From the NCBI GenBank assembly GCA_030671095.1, contig DAOVAK010000081.1:1-8782 (forward strand): 8,782 nucleotides of DNA. The letters run 5' to 3'. Made by a program: the position numbers and the translations under genes. The notes beneath the pieces were generated by a model. The model was not told the DNA's origin and did not search any database. It saw nothing but the letters and a program-made list of their open reading frames with translations. This document shows, in pieces, positions 1 to 6,347 of this stretch; positions within the stretch are counted from its first letter, which is position 1, and each line of letters begins with the position of its first letter. The DNA is from Deltaproteobacteria bacterium (GTDB lineage: Bacteria; Desulfobacterota; DSM-4660; Desulfatiglandales; HGW-15).

Positions 1-1
1 T

Positions 2-169
2 CCTATCTTGGGAAAGGTTGAGGGATTGGAAGGGTTTATCATGGCCGCCGGGCATGGGGGAGATGGAGTTTCCCTGGGTCCGATAACGGGAAAACTTGTT
101 TGTGACCTCATAGTACTTGGCGAACCATCAATCCCCATAGATGGACTTGCTCTGTCCCGGTTTAACTGA
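2..169 (+). CDS. FAD-dependent amine/amino-acid oxidoreductase (DadA/HcnC-like), 3' end only
   Basis: This is the last 55 codons of a gene that begins before the window, ending in TGA at 167-169. The segment AAGHGGDGVSLGPITGKL followed by VCDLI matches the C-terminal signature of the glycine/D-amino-acid oxidase (DAO) fold. There the G-H-x-G-D-G-x-x-L-x-P-x-T-G stretch contacts the FAD pyrophosphate and isoalloxazine, and the following helix closes the Rossmann domain. Family members oxidise primary or secondary amines, such as glycine, sarcosine, D-amino acids or opines, to imines. The substrate-binding domain lies outside the window, so the substrate cannot be named. The next gene downstream on the same strand is a tautomerase 142 bp away, and co-transcription is possible. 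The family call is fairly secure, the exact activity is not. Confidence 0.8.
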   Translation, partial: PILGKVEGLEGFIMAAGHGGDGVSLGPITGKLVCDLIVLGEPSIPIDGLALSRFN

Positions 170-183
170 ACTGGACGATAGTG

Positions 184-195
184 AACGGTACCGTT
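184..195. promoter_or_regulatory. 12-bp perfect palindrome after the oxidoreductase gene
   Basis: AACGGTACCGTT is a perfect 12-bp palindrome 15 bp after the oxidoreductase stop codon and about 115 bp before the tautomerase start. A second, looser inverted pair (ACTGAG 211-216, CTCAGT 243-248) follows. It could be an operator half-site pair, or nothing. No clear -35/-10 promoter is visible between 170 and 311. Confidence 0.2.
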
Positions 196-311
196 ACCAA
201 GGATCGGAGAACTGAGTAGATGTATTTCTTAAATAAACCACTCTCAGTAACGCCGCGGGAAAACAAAACTTTTAATGAATAACAAGAGCTTCAGAAAGGA
301 GGTGATTAGCA

Positions 312-512
312 GTGCCCCGGGTACGAGTGGAATGGCTAGAGGGAAGAACACAGGAGCAGAGACAGAAATTGGTGGAAGCGATCACAGATGCTTTTGTTGA
401 GATCGTACATGTCAGACCTGATCAGGTTACGGTAATCTTCCAGGAGACCCCCAGGCATTTGCAGGCAAAGGGGGGAAGATTCTGGTCCGAGGGAGACCTC
501 GGCAAAAAATGA
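312..512 (+). CDS. 4-oxalocrotonate tautomerase family protein
   Basis: A 66-codon gene starting with GTG, preceded by an excellent ribosome-binding site (AGAAAGGAGGTGAT, 293-306) that fixes the start. After Met removal the N-terminus is Pro1, the general acid/base of the 4-OT (MIF superfamily) enzymes, which interconvert keto/enol forms of 2-oxo acids as small hexamers. E9-G10-R11-T12 and the GG pair at residues 53-54 fit the family, and the length matches the usual 60-70 residues. Arg11, which binds the substrate carboxylate in the Pseudomonas enzyme, is kept. The positions of catalytic Arg39 and Phe50 hold Thr and Gln in an ungapped alignment, so it probably does not act on 4-oxalocrotonate itself. 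It lies between the amine oxidoreductase and the importer on the same strand; a role in handling an enol or enamine product is inference. Confidence 0.85.
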   Translation: MPRVRVEWLEGRTQEQRQKLVEAITDAFVEIVHVRPDQVTVIFQETPRHLQAKGGRFWSEGDLGKK

Positions 513-611
513 GGGGGAAAATCCGCCGGACAAACCTACAAGATACGCGATTGGGGCTTTAGTCAGAATAAGAGAAGTAGTATGTAAGGATGTTGGGTTT
601 TGGCAGAGCTT

Positions 612-625
612 CCCTTCGGAAAGGG
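612..625 (+). other. small hairpin in the 513-763 intergenic region
   Basis: CCCTT-CGGA-AAGGG forms a 5-bp stem with a 4-nt loop in the 251-bp gap between the tautomerase and the binding-protein gene. No T-run follows, so it is not a typical intrinsic terminator. The rest of 513-690 shows no convincing promoter or gene. Confidence 0.25.
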
Positions 626-703
626 CTAAAATCCGCTATGGAGAACGAACGGTGGCAAAGTGTGGAGGGTAAACCAAGGGAAGAGAATCCAAAAAAGGAG
701 GTG

Positions 704-736
704 ATGAAATCTTACGTATTGGAAAGGAAAACGTAA
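704..736 (+). CDS. possible 10-residue leader peptide ahead of the binding-protein gene
   Basis: ATG at 704 opens a 10-codon frame (MKSYVLERKT, TAA at 734-736) directly after the Shine-Dalgarno-like AAAAAAGGAGGTG (691-703). The spacing between that site and the ATG is only 2-3 nt, shorter than ideal, so translation may be poor. The frame ends inside the loop of the hairpin formed by 719-725 and 741-747. It may be a leader peptide, a standby ribosome site, or chance. Confidence 0.2.
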   Translation: MKSYVLERKT

Positions 737-747
737 TTTTTTTCCAA
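719..747 (+). promoter_or_regulatory. hairpin abutting the ribosome-binding site of the binding-protein gene
   Basis: TTGGAAA (719-725) pairs with TTTCCAA (741-747) around a 15-nt loop. The 3' arm ends at the edge of the AAAGGAGGT ribosome-binding site (748-756) that serves the ATG at 764. The arrangement could control translation initiation or protect the 5' end. The stem is only 7 bp and A/T-rich, so confidence is low. Confidence 0.25.
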
Positions 748-763
748 AAAGGAGGTAAACGAA

Positions 764-1804
764 ATGAAAAAACGATTATCGGTAAAAGGAGTTGTGGTCA
801 CGTGTCTGCTGGTGATGCTGGTGTTGAGTTGGTACACTGTTGCTTGTGCTGCGGGCAAAGCGATTGTTAAAGCCGCAAAAAAAGAGGGCAAATTTGTCTG
901 GTATACATCCATGCCCACGGAGCCCGCCGTTGACTATCTAAAAGCCTTCCAGAAGAAATATCCCTTTCTGGATGTCAGTGAATTCTTTCGGAGCACCTCG
1001 CTCAGAACATGGTCTCGTATCCAGACGGAATACAAGGCGAAAAAGGCTATTGCTGATGCCATTCACATAGCAATTCATCCACCATACTTGAAGATGGTAG
1101 ATGAAGGGTGGCTCCTGAAATATGACTCCCCGGTATTCGGTGAATATCCCAAGGGATTCGCGGACCCAGGCTATTATGCGGCAATGCGGTGTTTTGCGGT
1201 AATCGGGGCTTATAACAAAGAAGTAGTACCGCCGGACCAGGTACCGAAGACGTGGAAGGAATTAACGAACCCTAAATGGAAGGGCAAGCTCGGTGTGGAA
1301 CCCGCAAGTTCAGGTGCGCAGGCCTTGGCGTATTATACTGTTGGGAAAGTGCTTGGTGAAGGATTTTGGAAACAAATAGCAGCCAACAAGCCGAAGGTCT
1401 ACACCGGCACAGGGGCAAGCACAGCCGCCCTGCTGAGGGGTGAAATGGAGATTTCTATGTGCTTGTATGGGTATGCGGCCTATCGGGAGCGTGAGCTCAA
1501 GAAGAGCCCCGTACGCGGAGTATGGTTTAAAGAAGGGGTTCCACGCGTCGTTGCCCCACTGGGGATTATGGAGAATGCCCCGCACCCCAATGCAGCCAAG
1601 CTGTTCCTGGATTGGGCACTGTCAAAGGAAGGGCAAACGAGGATGGTCGAGCTCGTCGGTGCCTATTCAGCAAGACCGGATGTCCCTGCGGCAAAGGGCA
1701 ATCCATCCACATCGGAATTTAAATCCTTGTTTGTTACGGATATGGATGATTTCATGAAGGTAGTGAACAAGTTTCCGGAGATCTGGAGGGGTGTCGTAGA
1801 GTAA
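764..1804 (+). CDS. ABC transporter periplasmic substrate-binding protein (COG1840 / AfuA-FbpA-like family)
   Basis: A 346-residue secreted protein that would capture a small solute in the periplasm and deliver it to the permease encoded downstream. The start ATG has a strong GGAGG site 8 nt upstream. Residues 1-31 are a signal peptide: KKR at the N-terminus, a hydrophobic core at 9-25, and an A-C-A-A cleavage region. A Cys at 28 is a weak lipobox candidate. The mature part opens with KKEGKFVWYTSMPTEPA (39-55), typical of this family. PKTWKELTNPKWKGKLGVEP (161-180), TGTGASTAALLRGE (214-227) and GIMENAPHPNAAKLFLDWALS (267-287) follow in the expected order. FbpA iron ligands are not seen: the His near the N-terminus is replaced by Pro (51), and the YY pair is replaced by Y-G-Y (235-237). 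Substrate is therefore unknown; an organic or anionic solute seems likelier than Fe3+. Confidence 0.9.
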   Translation: MKKRLSVKGVVVTCLLVMLVLSWYTVACAAGKAIVKAAKKEGKFVWYTSMPTEPAVDYLKAFQKKYPFLDVSEFFRSTSLRTWSRIQTEYKAKKAIADAIHIAIHPPYLKMVDEGWLLKYDSPVFGEYPKGFADPGYYAAMRCFAVIGAYNKEVVPPDQVPKTWKELTNPKWKGKLGVEPASSGAQALAYYTVGKVLGEGFWKQIAANKPKVYTGTGASTAALLRGEMEISMCLYGYAAYRERELKKSPVRGVWFKEGVPRVVAPLGIMENAPHPNAAKLFLDWALSKEGQTRMVELVGAYSARPDVPAAKGNPSTSEFKSLFVTDMDDFMKVVNKFPEIWRGVVE

Positions 1805-1811
1805 CCGTACA

Positions 1812-1850
1812 GTAGCCCCTATCCCTCATAAAAAGAGGGATAGGGGCTAC
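1812..1850 (+). terminator. perfect 16-bp hairpin after the binding-protein gene
   Basis: GTAGCCCCTATCCCTC (1812-1827) and its exact complement (1835-1850) flank a 7-nt ATAAAAA loop, starting 8 nt after the stop codon. No T-run follows (next bases ACAAGGATAA), so it is more likely a partial terminator or 3'-end-protecting stem than a full intrinsic terminator. Such stems between binding-protein and permease genes are a known way to keep the binding protein more abundant than the membrane parts, as with the malE-malF intergenic repeats. Its use here is inference. Confidence 0.7.
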
Positions 1851-1959
1851 ACAAGGATAAGCTCGTTAAATCCTAAGCATTCCCAAAATGAGCGATTCTG
1901 GAAAACTACTCCTTCTGAGGAATGCGCAAGACGAATGATGAGGACTTCCCAGTGCATGA

Positions 1960-3702
1960 ATGGCGGGCATTGGTATCGGCAATATGTTGAATCTCCCTAT
2001 TATCCTTAGGCCAAAAAATGTGGTGCTTGGACTCGTGGTCGCCATCGTTGTGGTACTGGTGGTGGCCCCCACCGCCATGCTCGTGCTCGGGGCTTTTACG
2101 GATGAACCGATTTTCGAAACGGGTTTTTTTAAGCTCATAAGTGAGGGAAACTTTACTCTTGAGAACTTTAGGCGATTATTTATTAGATTTGATGCACCCC
2201 GCCTTTTTTTCAATTCTCTACACATAGCCATTGGCAGTACAATCTTTTCATTAGTTGTGGGGACATCCCTTGCCTGGATCATAACGCGAACTGATGTACC
2301 CGGCGGCAAGATATTCAGGTCATTAATGTTAGTCCCCTTCTATTGTACCCCAATAGTAGGAGCCATTACATGGTCAATGCTGGCTTCCCCAAAGGCGGGC
2401 GTTATCAACGTTTTCCTCTCGCCACTATTCTCTTTTTTAAAAATAGGTCCTTTCAACATCTACAGTCCGACAGGAATAATATGGGTGATGGGAATCTACT
2501 ATACACCGATTATTTTTCTCTTTTCTGCTGGGGCCCTTCAATCGATGGACCCCTCGTTAGAAGAGTGTTCCCGGGCTGCGGGAGCGAACAACTTTAAAAC
2601 CACGCTGAAGATCACCTTCCCCTTGATCTCACCGGCAATTTTGGGGGGAACCCTCTTGGTATTTATTTTATCCATGGCGGCATTTGGGGTCCCGGCTGTT
2701 TTGGGGATATCCGAAAGTTACTATGTAGTAACCACGAGAATATTGACCTTAATAGCGGGTTATCCCCCCGAGTACGCACTGGCTGCGGCTTTGGGGTTAT
2801 TACTATTCACATTTTCTGCGGCAGGGGTATATATTCAGATAAAAGCGTTGGGGAAGAGGCATTTCATAACGGTTACGGGGAAAGGCTTTCGCCCGCGGAA
2901 GATCAGGATGGGGAGTTGGAGAATTCCCCTTTTGCTCATATGTGTGCTGTATCTCCTCCTATCAGTGGTTTTGCCGATCGGAGCTTTGGTCTGGACCTCC
3001 TTGCTAAAATATCTGGTTATACATCCAAGCAAGGCTATATATACTTTCTCAAATTACCTCTATATGTGGTTTAGTTATCCTAATACAGCATTAGCAGTGA
3101 AGAATAGCCTGTTCATAGCCCTGATAGGAGCGACGGTGGGCATATTCCTTATGGGAGGGGTAGCCTGGATACTTCATCGCACACGCCTACCGGGGCGAAA
3201 TATATTAGAATACCTCTCCATGTTTCCCATAACCATGCCCGCAATAGTTTTCGCGGTGGCTTTACTCTGGACTTGGATTAGGGTGCCGTATATCTATGGC
3301 ACGATTTGGCTCCTTTTGATTGCGTACATCACTGTCTTTATGCCATTTGGTATCAGATCTATTTCGGCAACGATAGTCCAGATCGATAAGACTCTCGAGG
3401 AATGCGCACAAGTAGCTGGAGCTTCTTGGTCTCACACGCTGAGAACGATTACCTTTCCGCTCCTCAAACCCGGGCTTATTGCAGGATGGAGCCTTATGTT
3501 CATTATGTTCAGCAGGGAATTGTCTTCCTCCGTTCTTTTATGCAGCAGCCGTTCTACCGTCATGTCCGTTGAACTCTATAACCTGTATTGGCAAGGGTTC
3601 TATCCTGTCTTGGCTGTGCTGGCTATTGTTCAAAGCCTTATTACCTTTGGTATCCTGGTCATGGCCCATAAGCTCGGAGGGGCTGAGGTCGCGATAACTT
3701 AG
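1960..3702 (+). CDS. ABC transporter permease, fused two-domain (FbpB/ThiP-like)
   Basis: A 580-residue inner-membrane protein with two tandem BPD_transp_1 permease domains, so one chain can form the whole channel. About 12 hydrophobic segments are visible, e.g. 21-46, 84-109, 118-141, 171-193, 222-249, 270-293, 321-348, 382-405, 416-440, 447-463, 505-520 and 545-570. Each half carries an EAA loop that docks onto the ATPase: LEECSRAAGA (200-209) and LEECAQVAGA (479-488), each followed by T-x-P-L-x-x-P. This fused form is usual for the Fe3+/thiamine/2-aminoethylphosphonate-type importers. A TGA in frame immediately precedes the ATG at 1960, so that is the longest start. It lacks a good ribosome-binding site (only AGGA 16-19 nt upstream); ATG 1984 is an alternative. 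The ATPase frame follows within 36 bp. Confidence 0.92.
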   Translation: MAGIGIGNMLNLPIILRPKNVVLGLVVAIVVVLVVAPTAMLVLGAFTDEPIFETGFFKLISEGNFTLENFRRLFIRFDAPRLFFNSLHIAIGSTIFSLVVGTSLAWIITRTDVPGGKIFRSLMLVPFYCTPIVGAITWSMLASPKAGVINVFLSPLFSFLKIGPFNIYSPTGIIWVMGIYYTPIIFLFSAGALQSMDPSLEECSRAAGANNFKTTLKITFPLISPAILGGTLLVFILSMAAFGVPAVLGISESYYVVTTRILTLIAGYPPEYALAAALGLLLFTFSAAGVYIQIKALGKRHFITVTGKGFRPRKIRMGSWRIPLLLICVLYLLLSVVLPIGALVWTSLLKYLVIHPSKAIYTFSNYLYMWFSYPNTALAVKNSLFIALIGATVGIFLMGGVAWILHRTRLPGRNILEYLSMFPITMPAIVFAVALLWTWIRVPYIYGTIWLLLIAYITVFMPFGIRSISATIVQIDKTLEECAQVAGASWSHTLRTITFPLLKPGLIAGWSLMFIMFSRELSSSVLLCSSRSTVMSVELYNLYWQGFYPVLAVLAIVQSLITFGILVMAHKLGGAEVAIT

Positions 3703-3738
3703 ACCTTGCTGGAATACTCATCAGTCTTGGAGAATAAC

Positions 3739-4827
3739 ATGGGAGAGTGTGCTCTTTCGGTGGAAAACCTGGTCATTGACTATGATGGGGTACGGGCCGT
3801 AGATCGGATAAGCTTCAATGTTGAAAAAGGGGAACAGGTAACCCTCTTGGGTCCGAGCGGCTGTGGAAAAACGAGTACCCTCAGGGGAATAGCTGGCCTG
3901 GAAACTCCCGCTGAGGGCACAATAACACTCTTCGGAAACACTGTCTTCTCTAAAAAGAGGGGTATTAACGTCCCAACTGAGAAAAGGGAATTGTCGATAG
4001 TTTTTCAATCTTACGCCATATGGCCCCACCTGACTGTCTATGAGAATGTAGCCTATCCCCTGAAACTGAAGCATTATTCCAAGAAAGAAATTAAGAACAA
4101 AGTTCACGCTATTCTGGATATACTTGGTTTGCAGGAGTTTGAGAGCAGATCGGCTACTCAGCTGAGTGGTGGACAACAGCAGAGGGTAGCTCTGGCTCGG
4201 GCGCTGGTGTACGAGCCAACGATAATTCTTTTTGATGAGCCCCTGAGCAATTTAGACGCTAAGTTAAGAGCAAGGATGAGAGTAGAATTGAAACAACTGC
4301 AACGCGATCTACACTTCACTTCAATTTACGTAACTCACGACCAAGAAGAGGCACTGGTACTTTCCGATAGAATCATTTTGTTAAACGACGGGCGGATTGA
4401 ACAGGTAGGTTCGCCCAACGAGATTTATAGTGAACCACAGACTGAATTTGCCGCAAGGTTCATTCCTTCGGCGAACTTAATTAAAGGGGTAACTGCTGAG
4501 AAATCTGGCGACGCCCATTATACTCTAGAGACAAAAGAAGGAGTTTTGGTACTGTGTGGTACAGCGAGCAACCCTGTAAAGTCAGGACAGGAAAGACTAG
4601 CATATATTGGCGCATCTTACCCTAAATTGAGTAGCTCCCCGCCCCCTCAAAATGTGAACGTGTGGGAAGGCAATGTGAAGATGAGAATTTTTGTCGGAGA
4701 CTACATTGACTATGTCGTAGAGACTGAGGTGGGGGATTTGCGGGTGAGAACTTTGCCCGACATCCTCATCGAGGAGAGGCAGAAGGTTTTTGTTTGGACG
4801 GACCCAAAATACTGCCATTTAATATGA
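3739..4827 (+). CDS. ABC transporter ATP-binding protein (FbpC/PotA-like, with C-terminal regulatory domain)
   Basis: A 362-residue cytoplasmic ATPase that powers the importer. Seen in order: Walker A GPSGCGKTS (38-46), Q-loop Gln90 in VFQSYAIWPHLTV, signature LSGGQ (142-146), Walker B IILFDE (162-167), D-loop NLD (171-173) and switch His200 in VTHDQEEAL. Residues from about 243 on form a divergent TOBE-type C-terminal domain, as in MalK/PotA/FbpC. All catalytic residues are intact. I chose ATG 3739 because GGAG (3729-3732) lies 6 nt upstream. An in-frame TTG at 3706 would add 11 residues but has no well-placed ribosome-binding site. The gene follows the permease by 36 bp and closes the binding protein-permease-ATPase operon. 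The solute is not indicated by the ATPase. Confidence 0.93.
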   Translation: MGECALSVENLVIDYDGVRAVDRISFNVEKGEQVTLLGPSGCGKTSTLRGIAGLETPAEGTITLFGNTVFSKKRGINVPTEKRELSIVFQSYAIWPHLTVYENVAYPLKLKHYSKKEIKNKVHAILDILGLQEFESRSATQLSGGQQQRVALARALVYEPTIILFDEPLSNLDAKLRARMRVELKQLQRDLHFTSIYVTHDQEEALVLSDRIILLNDGRIEQVGSPNEIYSEPQTEFAARFIPSANLIKGVTAEKSGDAHYTLETKEGVLVLCGTASNPVKSGQERLAYIGASYPKLSSSPPPQNVNVWEGNVKMRIFVGDYIDYVVETEVGDLRVRTLPDILIEERQKVFVWTDPKYCHLI

Positions 4828-4867
4828 GCAATTCCAGTTTGGGATACGATTGGTTGCTAGAAATGTC

Positions 4868-4887
4868 AAGAGTCAAATTCTCTTTTT
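4868..4887 (+). terminator. weak candidate intrinsic terminator after the importer operon
   Basis: AAGAG (4868-4872) can pair with CTCTT (4880-4884) across a 7-nt loop and runs straight into TTTTT. The 5-bp stem is short and A/T-rich, but it is the only terminator-like element in the 213-bp gap after the ATPase gene (4828-5040). Confidence 0.25.
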
Positions 4888-4977
4888 ACTGTTCTGTTAT
4901 TCGATTCCTGCCAGACAGACTGTGATTTTGCTGCTAGCTTGCACTAGCTACCTCAGATTAGGAGTTTCTGCCAAAAC

Positions 4978-5013
4978 TTGCATATAACACTCTTTGGCTA
5001 AAATAATCCAAAG
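4978..5013 (+). promoter_or_regulatory. candidate promoter with overlapping inverted repeat upstream of the dehydrogenase gene
   Basis: TTGCAT (4978-4983) and TAAAAT (4999-5004) resemble -35/-10 boxes but with a short 15-bp spacer. The inverted repeat CTTTGG-N10-CCAAAG (4992-5013) straddles the -10 element, a common operator position. A second small inverted repeat, GCTAG-N6-CTAGC, lies upstream at 4933-4948. The start codon is 37 bp downstream of the -10. Suggestive only. Confidence 0.3.
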
Positions 5014-5040
5014 GTTAAGTCTAAAGGAAAGGAATAGGTT

Positions 5041-5808
5041 ATGTCTAAAAAAATAGGAGTCATAGGATATGGCACATTGGGATCTTACCTGGTGGATAAG
5101 ATCAATTCAGACGCGACGCTCAGCCTCGAATTTGTTTACGATATTGATAAGGAAAGGCTCGGCGACTTGGACAGCTCCCTGGTGATCGACTCCATGGAGA
5201 AAGCCAGGGAGAGAGATGCAGACCTTATTGTGGAGGTGGCCAATGCGGAATGGATCAAGAGTTTTGGCCCATTCGTTTTGGAATTTACCGATTTGTTAAT
5301 TTTCTCGGTCACTGCATTTGTCGAGGAGGGACTGCAAGAGAAGTTAGACAAAACCGCAAAGGCGAACAATACCAATTACTACATTTCTCATGGAGCCCTC
5401 ATAGGCTTGGACGGGGTTAGAGATGGAATAGACGTAATTGAACAGGTGAGTATTACCACCATAAAGCCCCCGGAAAAATTGGGTCTCAAGGAGAAGGTTT
5501 CGAGCAAAAAAATCCTCTACGAAGGGCCCACTCGAAAAGCGTGTGAACTCTTTCCTCGTAATGTCAATGTGCACGCAGCTTTAGCTCTTCACGCTCTGGG
5601 GTTTGATAGGACCATCTCAAGGGTTATCGCCGACCCTGAAGCGGACACTATGAGGCATGTTATCGAAGTCAAAGGAAAAGGATTATCCTGGACAATCGAC
5701 GTCCAAAGCATACCGGTGGGAGATGTAACAGGTGCGTATACACCAGAGTCAGCCTTCCAAACCGTGAAGAGAATCTGTAGACAAACTCATGGCATGAGGT
5801 TGGTTTAA
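5041..5808 (+). CDS. aspartate dehydrogenase-like NAD(P)-dependent oxidoreductase (copy 1)
   Basis: A 255-residue soluble enzyme of the L-aspartate dehydrogenase/NadX family (COG1712), whose members reversibly deaminate an amino acid to an imino/oxo acid using NAD(P). The N-terminal Rossmann fold has GYGTLG (9-14), with an acidic Asp34 at the end of the second strand (FVYDID), suggesting NAD preference. The C-terminal part has ISHGALIGLDG (115-125), FPRNVNVHAALALHALGFD (171-189) and ADPEADTMRHVIEV (197-210). His206 occupies the position of the catalytic His in this family. The usual tail motif NPKTS is replaced by TPESAFQTVKR, so the substrate may not be aspartate. No nadA, nadB or nadC neighbour is seen, which argues against NAD synthesis. 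AAAGGA (5028-5033) 7 nt upstream supports the start. A paralog of equal length lies at 7527-8294 on the other strand. Confidence 0.85.
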   Translation: MSKKIGVIGYGTLGSYLVDKINSDATLSLEFVYDIDKERLGDLDSSLVIDSMEKARERDADLIVEVANAEWIKSFGPFVLEFTDLLIFSVTAFVEEGLQEKLDKTAKANNTNYYISHGALIGLDGVRDGIDVIEQVSITTIKPPEKLGLKEKVSSKKILYEGPTRKACELFPRNVNVHAALALHALGFDRTISRVIADPEADTMRHVIEVKGKGLSWTIDVQSIPVGDVTGAYTPESAFQTVKRICRQTHGMRLV

Positions 5809-5902
5809 TTAGCACCGCATCCCATTGAATCCTTGCCATAAATAGCAACTTCAAAACACCAGGGGCCATTCGGATAGAATAATACACCACAGGACTTCTT
5901 CG

Positions 5903-5917
5903 TCACCCTGATGGTGA
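5903..5917 (+). other. small hairpin between the dehydrogenase and the orphan gene
   Basis: TCACC-CTGAT-GGTGA forms a 5-bp stem in the 158-bp gap, followed by AAAAATGG. No T-run follows on this strand, so termination is not indicated. Nothing else recognisable lies between 5809 and 5953. Confidence 0.2.
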
Positions 5918-5966
5918 AAAATGGAAAAATCAGCTCCGGTAAGGGCTTCATCGAAAGGAGGATATC

Positions 5967-6329
5967 ATGAAGGTTGAGTTCTTTACTACGGGATGCACCG
6001 CAGAGGTCGTGGAAAGAATGCGGACCGAACTCGAAAAAAGGGGATTTATATTTGCGGAAAATGAGAAATCATACCACGTTCATTATTCCAATGGGCAGCT
6101 CGAAAAGACCCAGACATGGTCAAAGTTCTGGACTCGAAAGCAACTAGATGACCCCTATCCGCCCCATTATTCCATAGAGATAGAGGGGGAGGTTATCCTA
6201 GAAGGAAAAAATGCGATCATAAAAGCCGACTTTATTGAAAACCACGCAAATCGACCGCACGGAGCCGGGGGAAGTCGTGCCATTGACGAATATGTCGACC
6301 TCTTCTGCGAAATCCTCCGGGATCAGTAA
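5967..6329 (+). CDS. uncharacterised 120-residue protein
   Basis: I do not recognise this family. The gene is well supported: AAAGGAGG (5954-5961) lies 5 nt before the ATG, and the protein has a balanced, soluble composition. It has no signal peptide or membrane segment. The N-terminus (MKVEFFTTGCTAEVVERMRTELEKRGF) looks like a beta strand followed by an amphipathic helix. A strand-rich centre follows (YHVHYSNG, HYSIEIEGEVIL, NAIIKADFIE), with a possible helix at the end (RAIDEYVDLFCEILRD). His and aromatic residues are frequent (YHVHY, WSKFW, PYPPHY, ENHANRPHGAGG), and the H-x-N-R-P-H-G-A-G-G stretch at about 92-101 could be a ligand-binding loop. It sits on the same strand between the dehydrogenase and purC. 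Any functional link to them is guesswork. Confidence 0.75.
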   Translation: MKVEFFTTGCTAEVVERMRTELEKRGFIFAENEKSYHVHYSNGQLEKTQTWSKFWTRKQLDDPYPPHYSIEIEGEVILEGKNAIIKADFIENHANRPHGAGGSRAIDEYVDLFCEILRDQ

Positions 6330-6347
6330 GCATGGGGTGAGCGATGG

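Noticed and set aside
1888..1938. Short frame before the permease, in the same frame
   Set aside because: It is closed by TGA at 1936 and again at 1957. It has no good ribosome-binding site and its sequence does not resemble a permease N-terminus.
1866..2309. 147-codon open frame on the minus strand
   Set aside because: It lies mostly antisense to the N-terminal part of the permease, has low-complexity Thr/Met-rich translation (STTTMATTSPSTT), and lacks family features.
3721..4176. 151-codon open frame on the minus strand
   Set aside because: Antisense to the Walker A to signature region of an intact ABC ATPase gene. The translation has no recognisable domain.
764..4827. Iron(III) importer (fbpABC) naming
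   Set aside because: Family architecture fits, but the FbpA iron ligands are not seen in the binding protein, so no fbp gene symbols were assigned.
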